A stretch of 64,000 nt of DNA from NCBI GenBank assembly GCA_900314715.1, contig OMWI01000035.1, forward strand, positions 1 through 64,000, given 5' to 3'. The notes beneath the pieces were generated by a model. The model ran no database searches and was not told the DNA's origin. It was given only the letters and a program-made list of their open reading frames with translations. Positions 41,714 to 51,314 of this stretch are shown piece by piece (position 1 is the first letter of the stretch; each line of letters starts with the position of its first letter). The position numbers and the translations under genes were made by a program. This stretch comes from an uncultured Prevotellaceae bacterium (GTDB lineage Bacteria; Bacteroidota; Bacteroidia; Bacteroidales; Bacteroidaceae).

Positions 41714-44176
41714 ATGAACAACAAATTACGTTTCTTGCTCTTATCACTGCTGGCAGTGCTTATGGGCACAAGCCAAGCACAGGAAATCTACACGATTTCC
41801 TTCAATGGCAGCAATTCACAAAGTACTAATGGTTACTTCAGTTGGAACAAAGACAAGCACAATTTCAACAGTAAATTTACTGGTGCTGAGTATGCTGGTA
41901 TTTCTTTTACCAGTGGTCTTAAGATGGAAAGTGCCACTTATGTGAACTTTACATCTACTGCAACTTCTAAGGTGACAATCGTTCAATCCACTTGGAGTAG
42001 CAATACCATCAAATTCGATGGCACAGAATTAGCAATTTCAAGTGCAGCAGCTGGCACGGGAAACTGTAGGATTTACACACTCAACGATGTCGAAGATGGT
42101 GCACACTCTATCACAAGAGGTGGTGGCGAAAGTGGAATTTTCTACATTAGCGTTGAATACACGGGCGAATCCCTTGATGTTCTTGAAACTCCTGTCATCA
42201 CGTTTGATGACGAAACAGGCAAGGTAACCATTACAGCCGATGAAAATACTACTTCCATCGTCTACACTATAGACGGTACTGATCCATCCGCAACAAATGG
42301 TGAGGTCTATGAGGAGTCTTTCACTGTTGAAGATGGAACTGTCGTGAAGGCAATTGCCCTTGGTGATGGTGAAAACTACACCAATTCTGAGGTTGCTACT
42401 GTTGAGGTATTGTTGGCAGGTGTAACCGTTGAGGCTCCTGTTATCAAAGTAGTTTACGGAACATTTGCCATTACTTGCGAAACAGCTAACGTTTCTCTCG
42501 AATACAGCTTAGATGGCGAGACTTGGGTTCCTTATACAATTCCTGTTACCCTCTTTGAAGATGGAACTGTATACGCTCGCGCCACACGTGGCGACTCTTC
42601 TGCAGAGGCTTCTGCAGAAGTCACTGCTGTTGATAAAGGTAACGCTACCGAAACCATCGTATTGACATACGAGGATTTTGATGTTCAGACAGTTAATGGT
42701 CTTTCCACTTTAGTTGGCAAAGATGCAGCCGAGGGTTATTCTATTACTTTGAACAACTCTGAAAAAGCATGGTCAAATGGTGGTCGCATCAACGACAATG
42801 TTTCCATTAAACTTTCCAATGGCGCAGAGAACACTCTCTATTTGCCAGAGGGAATTTCCGCTACAAGAATCACATTCTATAGCTACATCAATAGTGTTAC
42901 TCCAGGTAGAGTAAGTGGTTGGAGAGTCGTTAGTGACGTTGACACACAATACAAGGATGTTCCTATGGGTGCTTCTGCCACCACAGAACCCGATGTTCGC
43001 GTATTCCCATTGACCGGTGAGGAGACCCAATTTAACTTCCAGAACACAGGTGACCAACTCTGCTTCTACATCGTATTGGATGTTCTTAACAGCGGTAGCG
43101 TTGAGCCTGTTGTGTATGAGGAAATCTTGACTTACTCTATGGATAATGAGAATTATGCCGTGAAGGAAGACTTGGAAGCTGGTAATGGTACCATCTATTT
43201 TGGTGCAGACAAGCGCGAGGAATCAACTTTAGCCGCTTGCGGATATGGCTACAAGTGTGATAACGACGCAGCCGCTGACGGTACAAGTTCTAAGTTCGCT
43301 CTTTTGAAGCCATCAAGACCTCTTCAAGTAGGTGATGTTATCAACATCAGTGCTTATGCAACAAGCAATGGCGGTGGTCTTTCTTTGTATCCCACAAGGG
43401 ATGGTGAGCCTTTGGTATCATTGACTCTTTCCGCTAAGAATGCAGAGGAGACATTGACTTACACCGTGAAGAAAGGTGATGGTCTCGCAGGTTTGTCAAG
43501 CATCTACGTTTACAGAATTGCTGGTAAGTCCACATATATGACAGATGTTCACATCATCGGCGCAAAGGCTAAGGAAGATGCTGAATTTATTACCGCAAGC
43601 ATCAGCTACGCTGGCTACGCTACATTGTATTATAGCGACAAGGCTTTGGTTGTTCCCGAAGGAGTAACAGCATTTACTGTTCTCGGCGTTAATGAGCAAC
43701 AAATTCAACAAGGTACCATATATGAAACAGGGCTGACTATTCCCGCTGGCGAAGCTGTTGTACTTGAAGGAGCCGCAGGAAGCTATAAATTTACGATTGA
43801 CACAGAATCCACAGCTGAACCAACAGTTTACAACGCACTGAAAGGTTCTGACGAGGCCGCAGAAACTACTGGTGGTGGCAAATACTACAAGTTGACCGTT
43901 AAGAAAATCAATGGTGAAGACTTGGTTGGCTTCTACTTTGGAGCTGCAGATGGTGCCGCATTCACTAACGGTGCTCATAAAGCTTACTTGGTAGTTGAAG
44001 ATGAAGCTGCTGCTAAATACTATGCATTCGCAGGTCAAGCTACTGGTATCAATGCTGTTAGCAAGGTTGCCGTTAACAACGGTGCTATCTACAACTTGCA
44101 AGGTGTACGCGTTAACTCTGAGAACTTGACGAAGGGTATCTACGTAGTAAACGGCAAGAAGTACGTGATTAAGTAA
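41714..44176 (+). CDS. Large secreted surface protein with sorting C-terminus
   Basis: About 820 aa. Signal peptide LRFLLLSLLAVLMGTSQAQ. Domains in order: a beta-sandwich (about 22-150), two chitobiase/Fn3-like modules (about 155-310; VYTIDGTDPSATNGEVY and YSLDGETWVPY), two more beta-domains (about 320-620), then a domain starting SISYAGYATLYYSDKALVVP near 640 that is shared with the split gene at 33405-36673. The C-terminus is GIYVVNGKKYVIK. The gene is intact. Ca or carbohydrate ligands cannot be inferred. PorU/PorV are encoded 3-8 kb downstream, so export by type IX is a fair inference from the C-terminal motif. Confidence 0.82.
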   Translation: MNNKLRFLLLSLLAVLMGTSQAQEIYTISFNGSNSQSTNGYFSWNKDKHNFNSKFTGAEYAGISFTSGLKMESATYVNFTSTATSKVTIVQSTWSSNTIKFDGTELAISSAAAGTGNCRIYTLNDVEDGAHSITRGGGESGIFYISVEYTGESLDVLETPVITFDDETGKVTITADENTTSIVYTIDGTDPSATNGEVYEESFTVEDGTVVKAIALGDGENYTNSEVATVEVLLAGVTVEAPVIKVVYGTFAITCETANVSLEYSLDGETWVPYTIPVTLFEDGTVYARATRGDSSAEASAEVTAVDKGNATETIVLTYEDFDVQTVNGLSTLVGKDAAEGYSITLNNSEKAWSNGGRINDNVSIKLSNGAENTLYLPEGISATRITFYSYINSVTPGRVSGWRVVSDVDTQYKDVPMGASATTEPDVRVFPLTGEETQFNFQNTGDQLCFYIVLDVLNSGSVEPVVYEEILTYSMDNENYAVKEDLEAGNGTIYFGADKREESTLAACGYGYKCDNDAAADGTSSKFALLKPSRPLQVGDVINISAYATSNGGGLSLYPTRDGEPLVSLTLSAKNAEETLTYTVKKGDGLAGLSSIYVYRIAGKSTYMTDVHIIGAKAKEDAEFITASISYAGYATLYYSDKALVVPEGVTAFTVLGVNEQQIQQGTIYETGLTIPAGEAVVLEGAAGSYKFTIDTESTAEPTVYNALKGSDEAAETTGGGKYYKLTVKKINGEDLVGFYFGAADGAAFTNGAHKAYLVVEDEAAAKYYAFAGQATGINAVSKVAVNNGAIYNLQGVRVNSENLTKGIYVVNGKKYVIK

Positions 44177-44217
44177 TTTTCTCAATATCATTCAGAAACA
44201 TCATAAAACAAGAAGAT

Positions 44218-44385
44218 ATGAAAAAGTATTTGAAGCCCAGCATAGCAAAGGTAAACATTGACGAAGTAATCATGGCAGCCATGAGTCTCCATGATGAAAT
44301 TGGTGACGGTCAGCTTGGTAAGGGTGCATTCTTCGAGGAAGAAGAAGCTGCTCCTGCTGAAAGCCGTAGCGTATGGGATGAATAA
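44218..44385 (+). CDS. Small acidic peptide of the MKKY..KPSI family (copy 2)
   Basis: 55 aa: MKKYLKPSIA, then AAMSLHDEIGDGQLGKGAFF, an EEEEAAP stretch and the end SVWDE. It lies 41 nt after the stop of the surface protein, with AAGAAGAT before the ATG. It is paralogous to the peptide at 36699-36863; between the copies most changes in the central block are silent (for example GGC-GAT-GGA versus GGT-GAC-GGT). No signal peptide, no cysteine and one tryptophan near the end. No modifying enzymes are next to it. The role is unknown. Confidence 0.8.
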   Translation: MKKYLKPSIAKVNIDEVIMAAMSLHDEIGDGQLGKGAFFEEEEAAPAESRSVWDE

Positions 44386-44412
44386 CAAAAAGTCTATTAA
44401 ACGATAAGAAGC

Positions 44413-44476
44413 GTCCACTGAAGGTTCGCGCGTACATTATATATTATATATATGTGCGAGCCTTTAGTGGACTTTT
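44413..44476 (+). terminator. Terminator after peptide copy 2
   Basis: GTCCACTGAAGG (44413-44424) pairs with CCTTTAGTGGAC (44461-44472), with an AT-rich inner hairpin (about 44432-44456), followed by TTTTT. Confidence 0.8.
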
Positions 44477-44509
44477 TAGCTAACAATACATCACCAAAAA
44501 CTATTCATT

Positions 44510-46942
44510 ATGAAAACAAAGACTATCTCCCTTTTTTGCTTGTTCATGTTGGTCATCTCTGCCGCATGGGCACAAGGTCCCAACAACTCAAGAACATATT
44601 ACCAAGCCGCAAATGGCAAGAGTGGCAAGGCATTGAAGAACGCTTTGTACAATATCATCAAAACCACAAAGAATACCGTAGTGGGATATGATAATTTGAA
44701 AGAAGCATATACGAAAACCGATGTGCGCAGCGATGGCTTCCTCCGAGATTGGTACTCTAACTCCACTCAATATGTGCCTGGTAGTGATTTTGGAACATCT
44801 TCTGATGAAGGGCAAGCATACAACCGAGAACATTTGGTGCCACAAAGCTGGTTTGGAGAGGAAGAACCCATGAAAAGTGATATTGTACACGTTGTTCCCA
44901 CTGATGGTTACTTAAATAATCGTCGTCAAAACTATCCATTGGCAGAAGTGGGAATAATTACTTATCCACCCAATAACGACTATAACGCATATAGCAAATT
45001 GGGAATATGCAAAACCAGTGGCTACACGGGAATAGTGTTTGAGCCAAACGATGAAGTGAAGGGTGACATTGCCCGTATCTATTTCTATATGGCAACATGC
45101 TATGAGGATAAGATTTCTTCTTGGGTAAACAATACCACGGCAAGTTATGTGTTTGACGGCAACACCTATCCAGGCTTCACTGATTGGTATCTTACCATGC
45201 TGATGCGTTGGTCAAAGGAAGACCCTATTGACGAGGTGGAGATTGCTCGCAATAACACGATTGCTTCTTCTGCCGTGCAGAGGCAAAATAACCGTAACCC
45301 ATTTGTTGATTATCCAGGGTTGGAAGACTATATCTGGGGCAATAAGAAAAGCGAACCATTCATTTACGACAATTACGCAGGAGGAACCGTCTATGTTTAT
45401 GCTCCATCCTTCTCACCAGAACCAGGTACTTACTATACTGCACAAAACGTGACTATAAGCTCACCAACCGAAGGAGCAACGATATACTATGCGTTTGGCA
45501 ATGGTGAATATAGTGTTTACAATGGCGAAATAATATCTTTATCAACAACAACTACACTTAAAGCATACGCTGAAAAAGATGGTGAGCAAAGTAGTACCGT
45601 CGTTGCCACATACATCATTTTGGAAAATGAGATTCCACCAACAGGAAACACCTTTGTCAAGGTAACATCCAATAACCAGATAGCCGTAGGTAACGAGTAT
45701 ATTTTTGTAAATGAGGGAAACAAGAAAGCAGCTGGTAAGTTGACTAAGAACTATCTCGACATTACTGATGTGGAAATCTACAACAGCATCATAACGCTTG
45801 ATAATAACTCCACTGCTTCGGTATTTACCTTAGGTGGCTCATCAAATGGCTATTCTCTCAAAACAGGAAACCAATATCTCACCTCTTCAGGGGCCAAGGC
45901 TCTTTCATTAGTATCAAATGAATCAACCATCTGGTCAATCAGTGCTGGCAACAATGGATATACGGTGAGTGGAAACAGTAGCATTGGAACAATTCAATAC
46001 AATGCTGGTTCTCCCCGATTCTTGAACTACACCTCAGACCAAGAATCTGCAGTACTTTATGTTAGGGCTAATATTGACATACGCAAAGATGCCAATATCA
46101 GCTATACAACGACTGCGTATGAAGTGGAAGAGGAAACAGACTTCACGGCTCCAGTATTGAACAACCCCAACAACTTAACAGGTATTACCTATTCATCAAG
46201 CAATGAAGAGGTGGCAATGGTGAATGAAAATACGGGAGCAATCACTATAGGAAAACCAGGAACAGCTGTGATTACGGCAACATTTGCTGGCAATGTAGAT
46301 TTCAAGGAAGGCACCGCATCTTATACCATCACCGTTACGGAGAAGCCAGACCCAAATGCTCCTGTGGAAAATGATGTTACATTTGATTTCACGACGAATG
46401 GCTATGGAATGACTGCCGTGAGTGGTGGTTCTGCTACGTATAACCCCAATCCCACGACTATAACCAATGACATAGTCTCGTTGACGATGAGTGGAAGTAG
46501 CGCTTCTCGCTATTGGATAAAAACCGACAACTCTACTGAATTACGTGTATACAAAGCATGTACTATGACAATATCTGTACCAGAGAATTCTAAGATCAAG
46601 AAAATAGTATTTGCAGGTACAACCGTATCGGGCATTCTTAACAACGGAAAAGCTGTTACTACATGGACAGGCAAAGAGCAAGAAGTGACATTTACCTTCT
46701 CTGGAACACAGAATATCAACACCATCAACGTGACCGTAGAAACACAACAAGCCATAGAACGTAAACTTGGCGACGTCAACGGTGATGGATTGGTAAACAT
46801 TGCCGATGTCGTGGCACTTGTTAGTCATATATTAGGAAACACGCCAGATGTATTCTATGAAGATGTAGCTGATTTGAATGAAGATGGCAACATCAACATT
46901 TCAGATGCAGTTAATTTGGTGGGAATCATCTTGAGTGAATAG
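44510..46942 (+). CDS. Secreted endonuclease I-family protein with dockerin-like tail
   Basis: An 810-aa protein. Signal peptide ISLFCLFMLVISAAWAQ. The endonuclease I domain spans about 20-260, with the metal/histidine motif YNREHLVPQSWFGEE near 104 and IVHVVPTDGYLNNRR, typical of EndA/NucM nucleases. Then a chitobiase/Fn3-like domain (about 305-375), an unknown module (about 380-530), a Big_2-like Ig domain (about 535-625), a beta domain, and a dockerin pair GDVNGDGLVNIADVVALVSH near 753 and ADLNEDGNINISDAVNLV near 788. It probably degrades extracellular DNA or RNA for nutrients; that is inference. It follows the second peptide gene by 124 nt. Confidence 0.88.
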   Translation: MKTKTISLFCLFMLVISAAWAQGPNNSRTYYQAANGKSGKALKNALYNIIKTTKNTVVGYDNLKEAYTKTDVRSDGFLRDWYSNSTQYVPGSDFGTSSDEGQAYNREHLVPQSWFGEEEPMKSDIVHVVPTDGYLNNRRQNYPLAEVGIITYPPNNDYNAYSKLGICKTSGYTGIVFEPNDEVKGDIARIYFYMATCYEDKISSWVNNTTASYVFDGNTYPGFTDWYLTMLMRWSKEDPIDEVEIARNNTIASSAVQRQNNRNPFVDYPGLEDYIWGNKKSEPFIYDNYAGGTVYVYAPSFSPEPGTYYTAQNVTISSPTEGATIYYAFGNGEYSVYNGEIISLSTTTTLKAYAEKDGEQSSTVVATYIILENEIPPTGNTFVKVTSNNQIAVGNEYIFVNEGNKKAAGKLTKNYLDITDVEIYNSIITLDNNSTASVFTLGGSSNGYSLKTGNQYLTSSGAKALSLVSNESTIWSISAGNNGYTVSGNSSIGTIQYNAGSPRFLNYTSDQESAVLYVRANIDIRKDANISYTTTAYEVEEETDFTAPVLNNPNNLTGITYSSSNEEVAMVNENTGAITIGKPGTAVITATFAGNVDFKEGTASYTITVTEKPDPNAPVENDVTFDFTTNGYGMTAVSGGSATYNPNPTTITNDIVSLTMSGSSASRYWIKTDNSTELRVYKACTMTISVPENSKIKKIVFAGTTVSGILNNGKAVTTWTGKEQEVTFTFSGTQNINTINVTVETQQAIERKLGDVNGDGLVNIADVVALVSHILGNTPDVFYEDVADLNEDGNINISDAVNLVGIILSE

Positions 46943-46961
46943 AATAAAAGGAGTTACAAGA

Positions 46962-47047
46962 AGTTTAGGAGTTCAGGGAGTTCAGGCAAATGCTTATCTT
47001 TATTCATGGAAAAAAGATGAATGTCTGAACTCCTTGAATTCTCTAAA
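46962..47047. repeat. Hairpin with GGAGTTCAG-repeat arms
   Basis: Left arm 46962-46986 has two tandem GGAGTTCAG words. Right arm 47024-47047 is its imperfect complement. An inner hairpin (CATCTTT-type) fills the loop. It begins about 20 nt after the endonuclease stop and ends 33 nt before the FAH start. Confidence 0.7.
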
Positions 47048-47079
47048 ATTCCCGAACTACTCATAAAATTATTACAAAA

Positions 47080-47697
47080 ATGAAGATATTTGCTATCGGA
47101 ATGAATTATGCCTTGCACAATAAAGAGTTGCATGGTACGTTATTAAAGACAGAGGAGCCCGTGATATTCACGAAAGCAGACTCCGCGTTGTTGAAAGACC
47201 GCAAGCCGTTTTTTATCCCCGACCATTTAGGAAGGATAGATTACGAGACGGAAGTTGTGGTGCGCATTTGTCGTTTAGGTAAGTCCATCCCCCAGCGTTT
47301 CGCCCATCGTTACTACGATGCCGTGACGGTCGGAATAGACTTTACCGCACGTGAATTGCAACAGAAACTCCGCGAGAAAGGTCGTCCTTGGGATCTCTGC
47401 AAGGGTTTTGACGGTTCTGCTGCCATTGGCGAATGGGTAGACATGGATAAGTTTCGCGACATTCAGGCTATCCACTTCCATTTGGATATCAACGGAAAGA
47501 CCGTCCAAGAAGGTTGTACGAGCGACATGATGTACAAGGTAGACGAAATCATTTCGTTTATCAGCCAGTATTTCACGTTAAAAACAGGCGATATCCTATA
47601 TACTGGAACACCAGCAGGAGTAGGTCCCGTTCATATCGACGACCACTTGGAAGGTTATTTGGAAGACCGCAAGGTACTTGATTTTAATTGTAAGTAA
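47080..47697 (+). CDS. Fumarylacetoacetate hydrolase-family protein
   Basis: A 205-aa cytoplasmic protein. Metal-binding motif IDYETEVVVRI near 50 (E-x-E), VGIDFTARELQQKLREKG near 86 and CKGFDGSAAIGEW near 108 match the FAH fold. LKTGDILYTGTPAGVGPVH near 167 is typical of the C-terminus. Members hydrolyse, decarboxylate or isomerise beta-diketo acids such as oxaloacetate or acylpyruvates; the substrate is unclear. It precedes porU by 12 nt, a placement I believe is seen in related genomes but cannot verify here. Confidence 0.9.
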   Translation: MKIFAIGMNYALHNKELHGTLLKTEEPVIFTKADSALLKDRKPFFIPDHLGRIDYETEVVVRICRLGKSIPQRFAHRYYDAVTVGIDFTARELQQKLREKGRPWDLCKGFDGSAAIGEWVDMDKFRDIQAIHFHLDINGKTVQEGCTSDMMYKVDEIISFISQYFTLKTGDILYTGTPAGVGPVHIDDHLEGYLEDRKVLDFNCK

Positions 47698-47709
47698 GAA
47701 AAAGACGTA

Positions 47710-50700
47710 GTGAGACATAGACTCTTGATAACATGGTTGCTTCTCGTGCTTACCTTGGGAGCAAGCGCGCAGAAGTTTTATAACCTCTCGGCAGAAGACG
47801 TGGAGATAGATTCCATTCTGCCGCGCTTCACTTGTTCCATTCCGTTGGGTGAAGCTTATCAAGATTCCACCTACTCTATTTCGATAGCATATCCAGAATT
47901 TATCGCAATGTCAAAAACCGACATTGCGAAGTACAATTCCATTTCGGGTGCGCTTCTTCCTGAAATGCCGTCTATCAACCAAAACATATCTATCAGCAGG
48001 AAGAAAGCCTCTTTGGAAATCAGTTTCTGTCCATTGGTCTTTAAAGAAAACAAATACCAAATACTGGTTAGCTTCATGCTGAAAGTAGAAGCGAAGCCAT
48101 TGAAACGCTCCGCTCGCAAGTTGCAAGCGAAAAAGGCATCGGCAGCATCACGTTATGTTGCCCACTCCGTATTGTCAACAGGAAATTGGGCGAAAATTAG
48201 GGTTCCTTCGACTGGTGTTTACCAACTCACCGACGCACTTATCCGTCAGGCAGGCTTCAACGATTTAAATAAGGTGAAGATTTACGGTTATGGCGGAACA
48301 TTGCAAAATGAGCGACTTACGGAAGAAGACATCATTAAATACGACGATCTCAAAGAAGTAGCCACTTGTACCGTCAATGGCAAGCGTCTATTCTATGCGA
48401 AAGGTCCCGTTTCTTGGAGTACGGCAACCACCACTATTCGCACAAGGAATCCTTATTCCGATTACGGATATTATTTCATTACCCAAAACGACAGCACACC
48501 ATTAACGGTAGACTCCACCGCATTCCTCAAATCATTCTACCCATCACCCGATGACTATCACATATTACATGAGGTAGACAACTTTTCATGGTTTCACGGT
48601 GGCAGAAACCTTTTTGAGAATTCCCCCATCAATCTCGGTTCATCGATGACCTATACCCTTAATTCATCCGTAACCAACACCTCTGGAAGAATGAGCATTG
48701 CCGTATCAGCAGGAACGAATAGTCAAGTTGGTATAGAAGTCAACGGGGAAGACAAGGGAACAATGGGAATTACCTTAGGAAGTTACGACAAAGGCAACGA
48801 AAGCACTACCAACATCACCCTTAACGAAGTACAAGCAAGCAACCAAGTGAAAATCACTTGCTTGAAGGGTGGCCCCATTCGTCTTGACTACATTTCCATC
48901 ACGTTAGCCAAGGCCAAGGCAGCCCCCAATCTACTTGCTTCTGCGTTTCCGACACCAGAATACGTTTACAATATCGTCAACCAAGACCACCATGCCGATA
49001 GTGTTGCCGACATGATTATCATCATACCAACCTCGCAGAAGTTGTTGAAACAAGCACAACGATTGGCAGATTTCCATGTCAAGCACGACAATTTACGCGT
49101 TCGCATCGTTCCAGCCGATGAACTCATCAATGAGTTTGGCGGAGGAACACCTGATGCCAATGCTTATCGTAAGTATTTGAAAATGCTGTACGACCGTGCA
49201 GAAAAAGAGGATGATATGCCAAAATACTTGTTGCTTTTCGGTGATGGTGCATGGGATAACCGCATGAACACAAGCGACTGGAAGACCGCCACTCCCGATG
49301 ATTACTTGCTCTGTTATGAAAGCGAGAACTCATTCAACGAAATCCATTGTTACGTAGACGATGGTTTCTACGCCTTGCTTGACGACGGTGAAGGTACCAA
49401 TCCCATGAGTTCAGACAAGTTGGATATGGCTGTAGGTAGATTCCCTGTAACCACGGAAAGCGAAGCGAAAATCATGGTAGACAAAACCATTAGTTATGTT
49501 GAGAATGCCAATGCTGGTTCCTGGCAAAACATGTTGGTTTTCATGGGCGATGACGGCAATAAGAACATCCACATGAACGATGTAAACGAAGCGGCGGAAG
49601 AAACCTCAGCCGCGCATCCTGGCTATATTATTAAAAAGGTGATGTGGGATGCTTACAAACGTGAATCATCTTCAACGGGAAACACTTACCCCGAAGCTTC
49701 CAAGGAAATCAAGCAATACCAAGCTAATGGTGCGTTAATCATGGATTATGCTGGTCATGGACGAGAAGACCAAATGTCGCACGAGAATGTGTTAAGACTT
49801 ACCGACTTCGAATCATTCAACAACGCCAATCTTCCCTTGTGGATTACCGCTTCTTGCGACATCATGCCTTGGGATGGTTCTTCATCAACCATTGGTGAAT
49901 CTGCCGTGCTAAACAGCAAAGGTGGAGCGGTAGCCTTCTTCGGTACTACCCGTACCGTTTATGCCAACTACAACAAAGTGATAAACAAGGCATTCATCAA
50001 ACACGTATTAGATATTCCCAACGGTAAGAAAAACACATTGGGAAAGGCACAAATGCTTGCGAAAAACGAAATGATAACCACTGGTAAAGACGTAACAGAC
50101 AACAAATTACAATATTCGTTGTTGGGTGACCCAGCCATATCCTTAAACTTACCAACCATGAAGGCGGTGATAGACTCTATCAATGGCATTCCCGCCAACT
50201 CATCTACGGTACGCGCCTCGATGAAGGCTGGTTCGAAAGCCAAGATTACGGGACACATAGAGAATGGCGACAACTTCAACGGAATCGTTTCCTTGACCGT
50301 CAGAGACTCCAAGGAACTGATTACTTGTAAACAAAACGACAAGACGCCAGAAGAAATGGCTGATGAACCGTTTACTTACTACGACCGTACCAAAACCCTT
50401 TTCAACGGTAGTGATAGTGTGCGCAATGGAAAGTTTTCGATTTCGTTTGCCGTTCCAAAAGACATTAACTATAGCGGAGAGGACGGATTGATTAACATAC
50501 ATGCCGTTAACAACTCGCATACACTACTTGCGCATGGTGCAAACAATAACTTTACCATCGGTGGAAGCGATATTTCCGGAACCGATTCAATAGGTCCATC
50601 TATCTATTGTTACCTAAATTCTCCTTCCTTCACCAATGGCGGAGACGTGAATCCAACACCTTATTTCGTTGCGCAAATCACAGACCAAGACGGAATCAAT

Positions 50701-51249
50701 GCGGCAGGAAACGGGATCGGACATGATATGGAACTGATTATCGACGGTGAAATGGCAAAGACATACGTCTTGAACGGAAACTTCACGTTTGACTTCGGTT
50801 CTTTCACCAGCGGAAAGACATTCTATAACATTCCCGAACTGACGGTTGGTCCTCATAAGTTGATATTCAGAGCTTGGGACATTCTGAATAATTCATCTAC
50901 CACCGAACTAACCTTCAACGTAGTGAGAGGATTGGAACCTAATATCCTCAACGTGAGTTGCACCAACAATCCCGCAAAGACCTCCACAACGTTTATCGTT
51001 ACCCACGACCGAATGGGAAGCAACGTTGACGTAACACTTGACATCTTCGACATGAGCGGTAGGTTGCTTTGGTCTCATTCAGAGAGCGGAGCGGCTACTT
51101 CCAATGCCTATACCATCGACTGGAATCTCACCGTTGACGAAGGTAGAAGACTCAATACAGGCGTGTATCTATACCGCATCAGATTGTCGAGTGACGGTAG
51201 CAGTCAGGCAACTAAAGCCAAGAAACTTGTCATACTAAGCAATAATTAA
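47710..51249 (+). CDS. porU: Type IX secretion system sortase PorU
   Basis: 1179 aa; starts with GTG at 47710, giving the signal peptide LLITWLLLVLTLGASAQ. Residues about 430-840 form a gingipain-like C25 peptidase domain: the catalytic His in YAGHGRED (H683) and Cys in WITASCDIMPWDG (C716) are in place. Domains after it are Ig-like, and the C-terminus carries YLYRIRLSSDG, a CTD-like fold as in other PorU. PorU removes the C-terminal signal of type IX cargo and attaches it to lipopolysaccharide at the cell surface. It is followed by porV, with a 65-nt gap, its usual partner. Confidence 0.93.
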   Translation: MRHRLLITWLLLVLTLGASAQKFYNLSAEDVEIDSILPRFTCSIPLGEAYQDSTYSISIAYPEFIAMSKTDIAKYNSISGALLPEMPSINQNISISRKKASLEISFCPLVFKENKYQILVSFMLKVEAKPLKRSARKLQAKKASAASRYVAHSVLSTGNWAKIRVPSTGVYQLTDALIRQAGFNDLNKVKIYGYGGTLQNERLTEEDIIKYDDLKEVATCTVNGKRLFYAKGPVSWSTATTTIRTRNPYSDYGYYFITQNDSTPLTVDSTAFLKSFYPSPDDYHILHEVDNFSWFHGGRNLFENSPINLGSSMTYTLNSSVTNTSGRMSIAVSAGTNSQVGIEVNGEDKGTMGITLGSYDKGNESTTNITLNEVQASNQVKITCLKGGPIRLDYISITLAKAKAAPNLLASAFPTPEYVYNIVNQDHHADSVADMIIIIPTSQKLLKQAQRLADFHVKHDNLRVRIVPADELINEFGGGTPDANAYRKYLKMLYDRAEKEDDMPKYLLLFGDGAWDNRMNTSDWKTATPDDYLLCYESENSFNEIHCYVDDGFYALLDDGEGTNPMSSDKLDMAVGRFPVTTESEAKIMVDKTISYVENANAGSWQNMLVFMGDDGNKNIHMNDVNEAAEETSAAHPGYIIKKVMWDAYKRESSSTGNTYPEASKEIKQYQANGALIMDYAGHGREDQMSHENVLRLTDFESFNNANLPLWITASCDIMPWDGSSSTIGESAVLNSKGGAVAFFGTTRTVYANYNKVINKAFIKHVLDIPNGKKNTLGKAQMLAKNEMITTGKDVTDNKLQYSLLGDPAISLNLPTMKAVIDSINGIPANSSTVRASMKAGSKAKITGHIENGDNFNGIVSLTVRDSKELITCKQNDKTPEEMADEPFTYYDRTKTLFNGSDSVRNGKFSISFAVPKDINYSGEDGLINIHAVNNSHTLLAHGANNNFTIGGSDISGTDSIGPSIYCYLNSPSFTNGGDVNPTPYFVAQITDQDGINAAGNGIGHDMELIIDGEMAKTYVLNGNFTFDFGSFTSGKTFYNIPELTVGPHKLIFRAWDILNNSSTTELTFNVVRGLEPNILNVSCTNNPAKTSTTFIVTHDRMGSNVDVTLDIFDMSGRLLWSHSESGAATSNAYTIDWNLTVDEGRRLNTGVYLYRIRLSSDGSSQATKAKKLVILSNN

Positions 51250-51314
51250 GCAAGATATTCGTTAAATAAAAGTGTATTAGCGAAATCAATACTAACAAAA
51301 GGAAGAAAGAAAGA

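Noticed and set aside
44452-44691. 79-aa open frame across the terminator and the endonuclease start
   Set aside because: It begins inside the terminator stem and runs over the signal peptide of the endonuclease in another frame.
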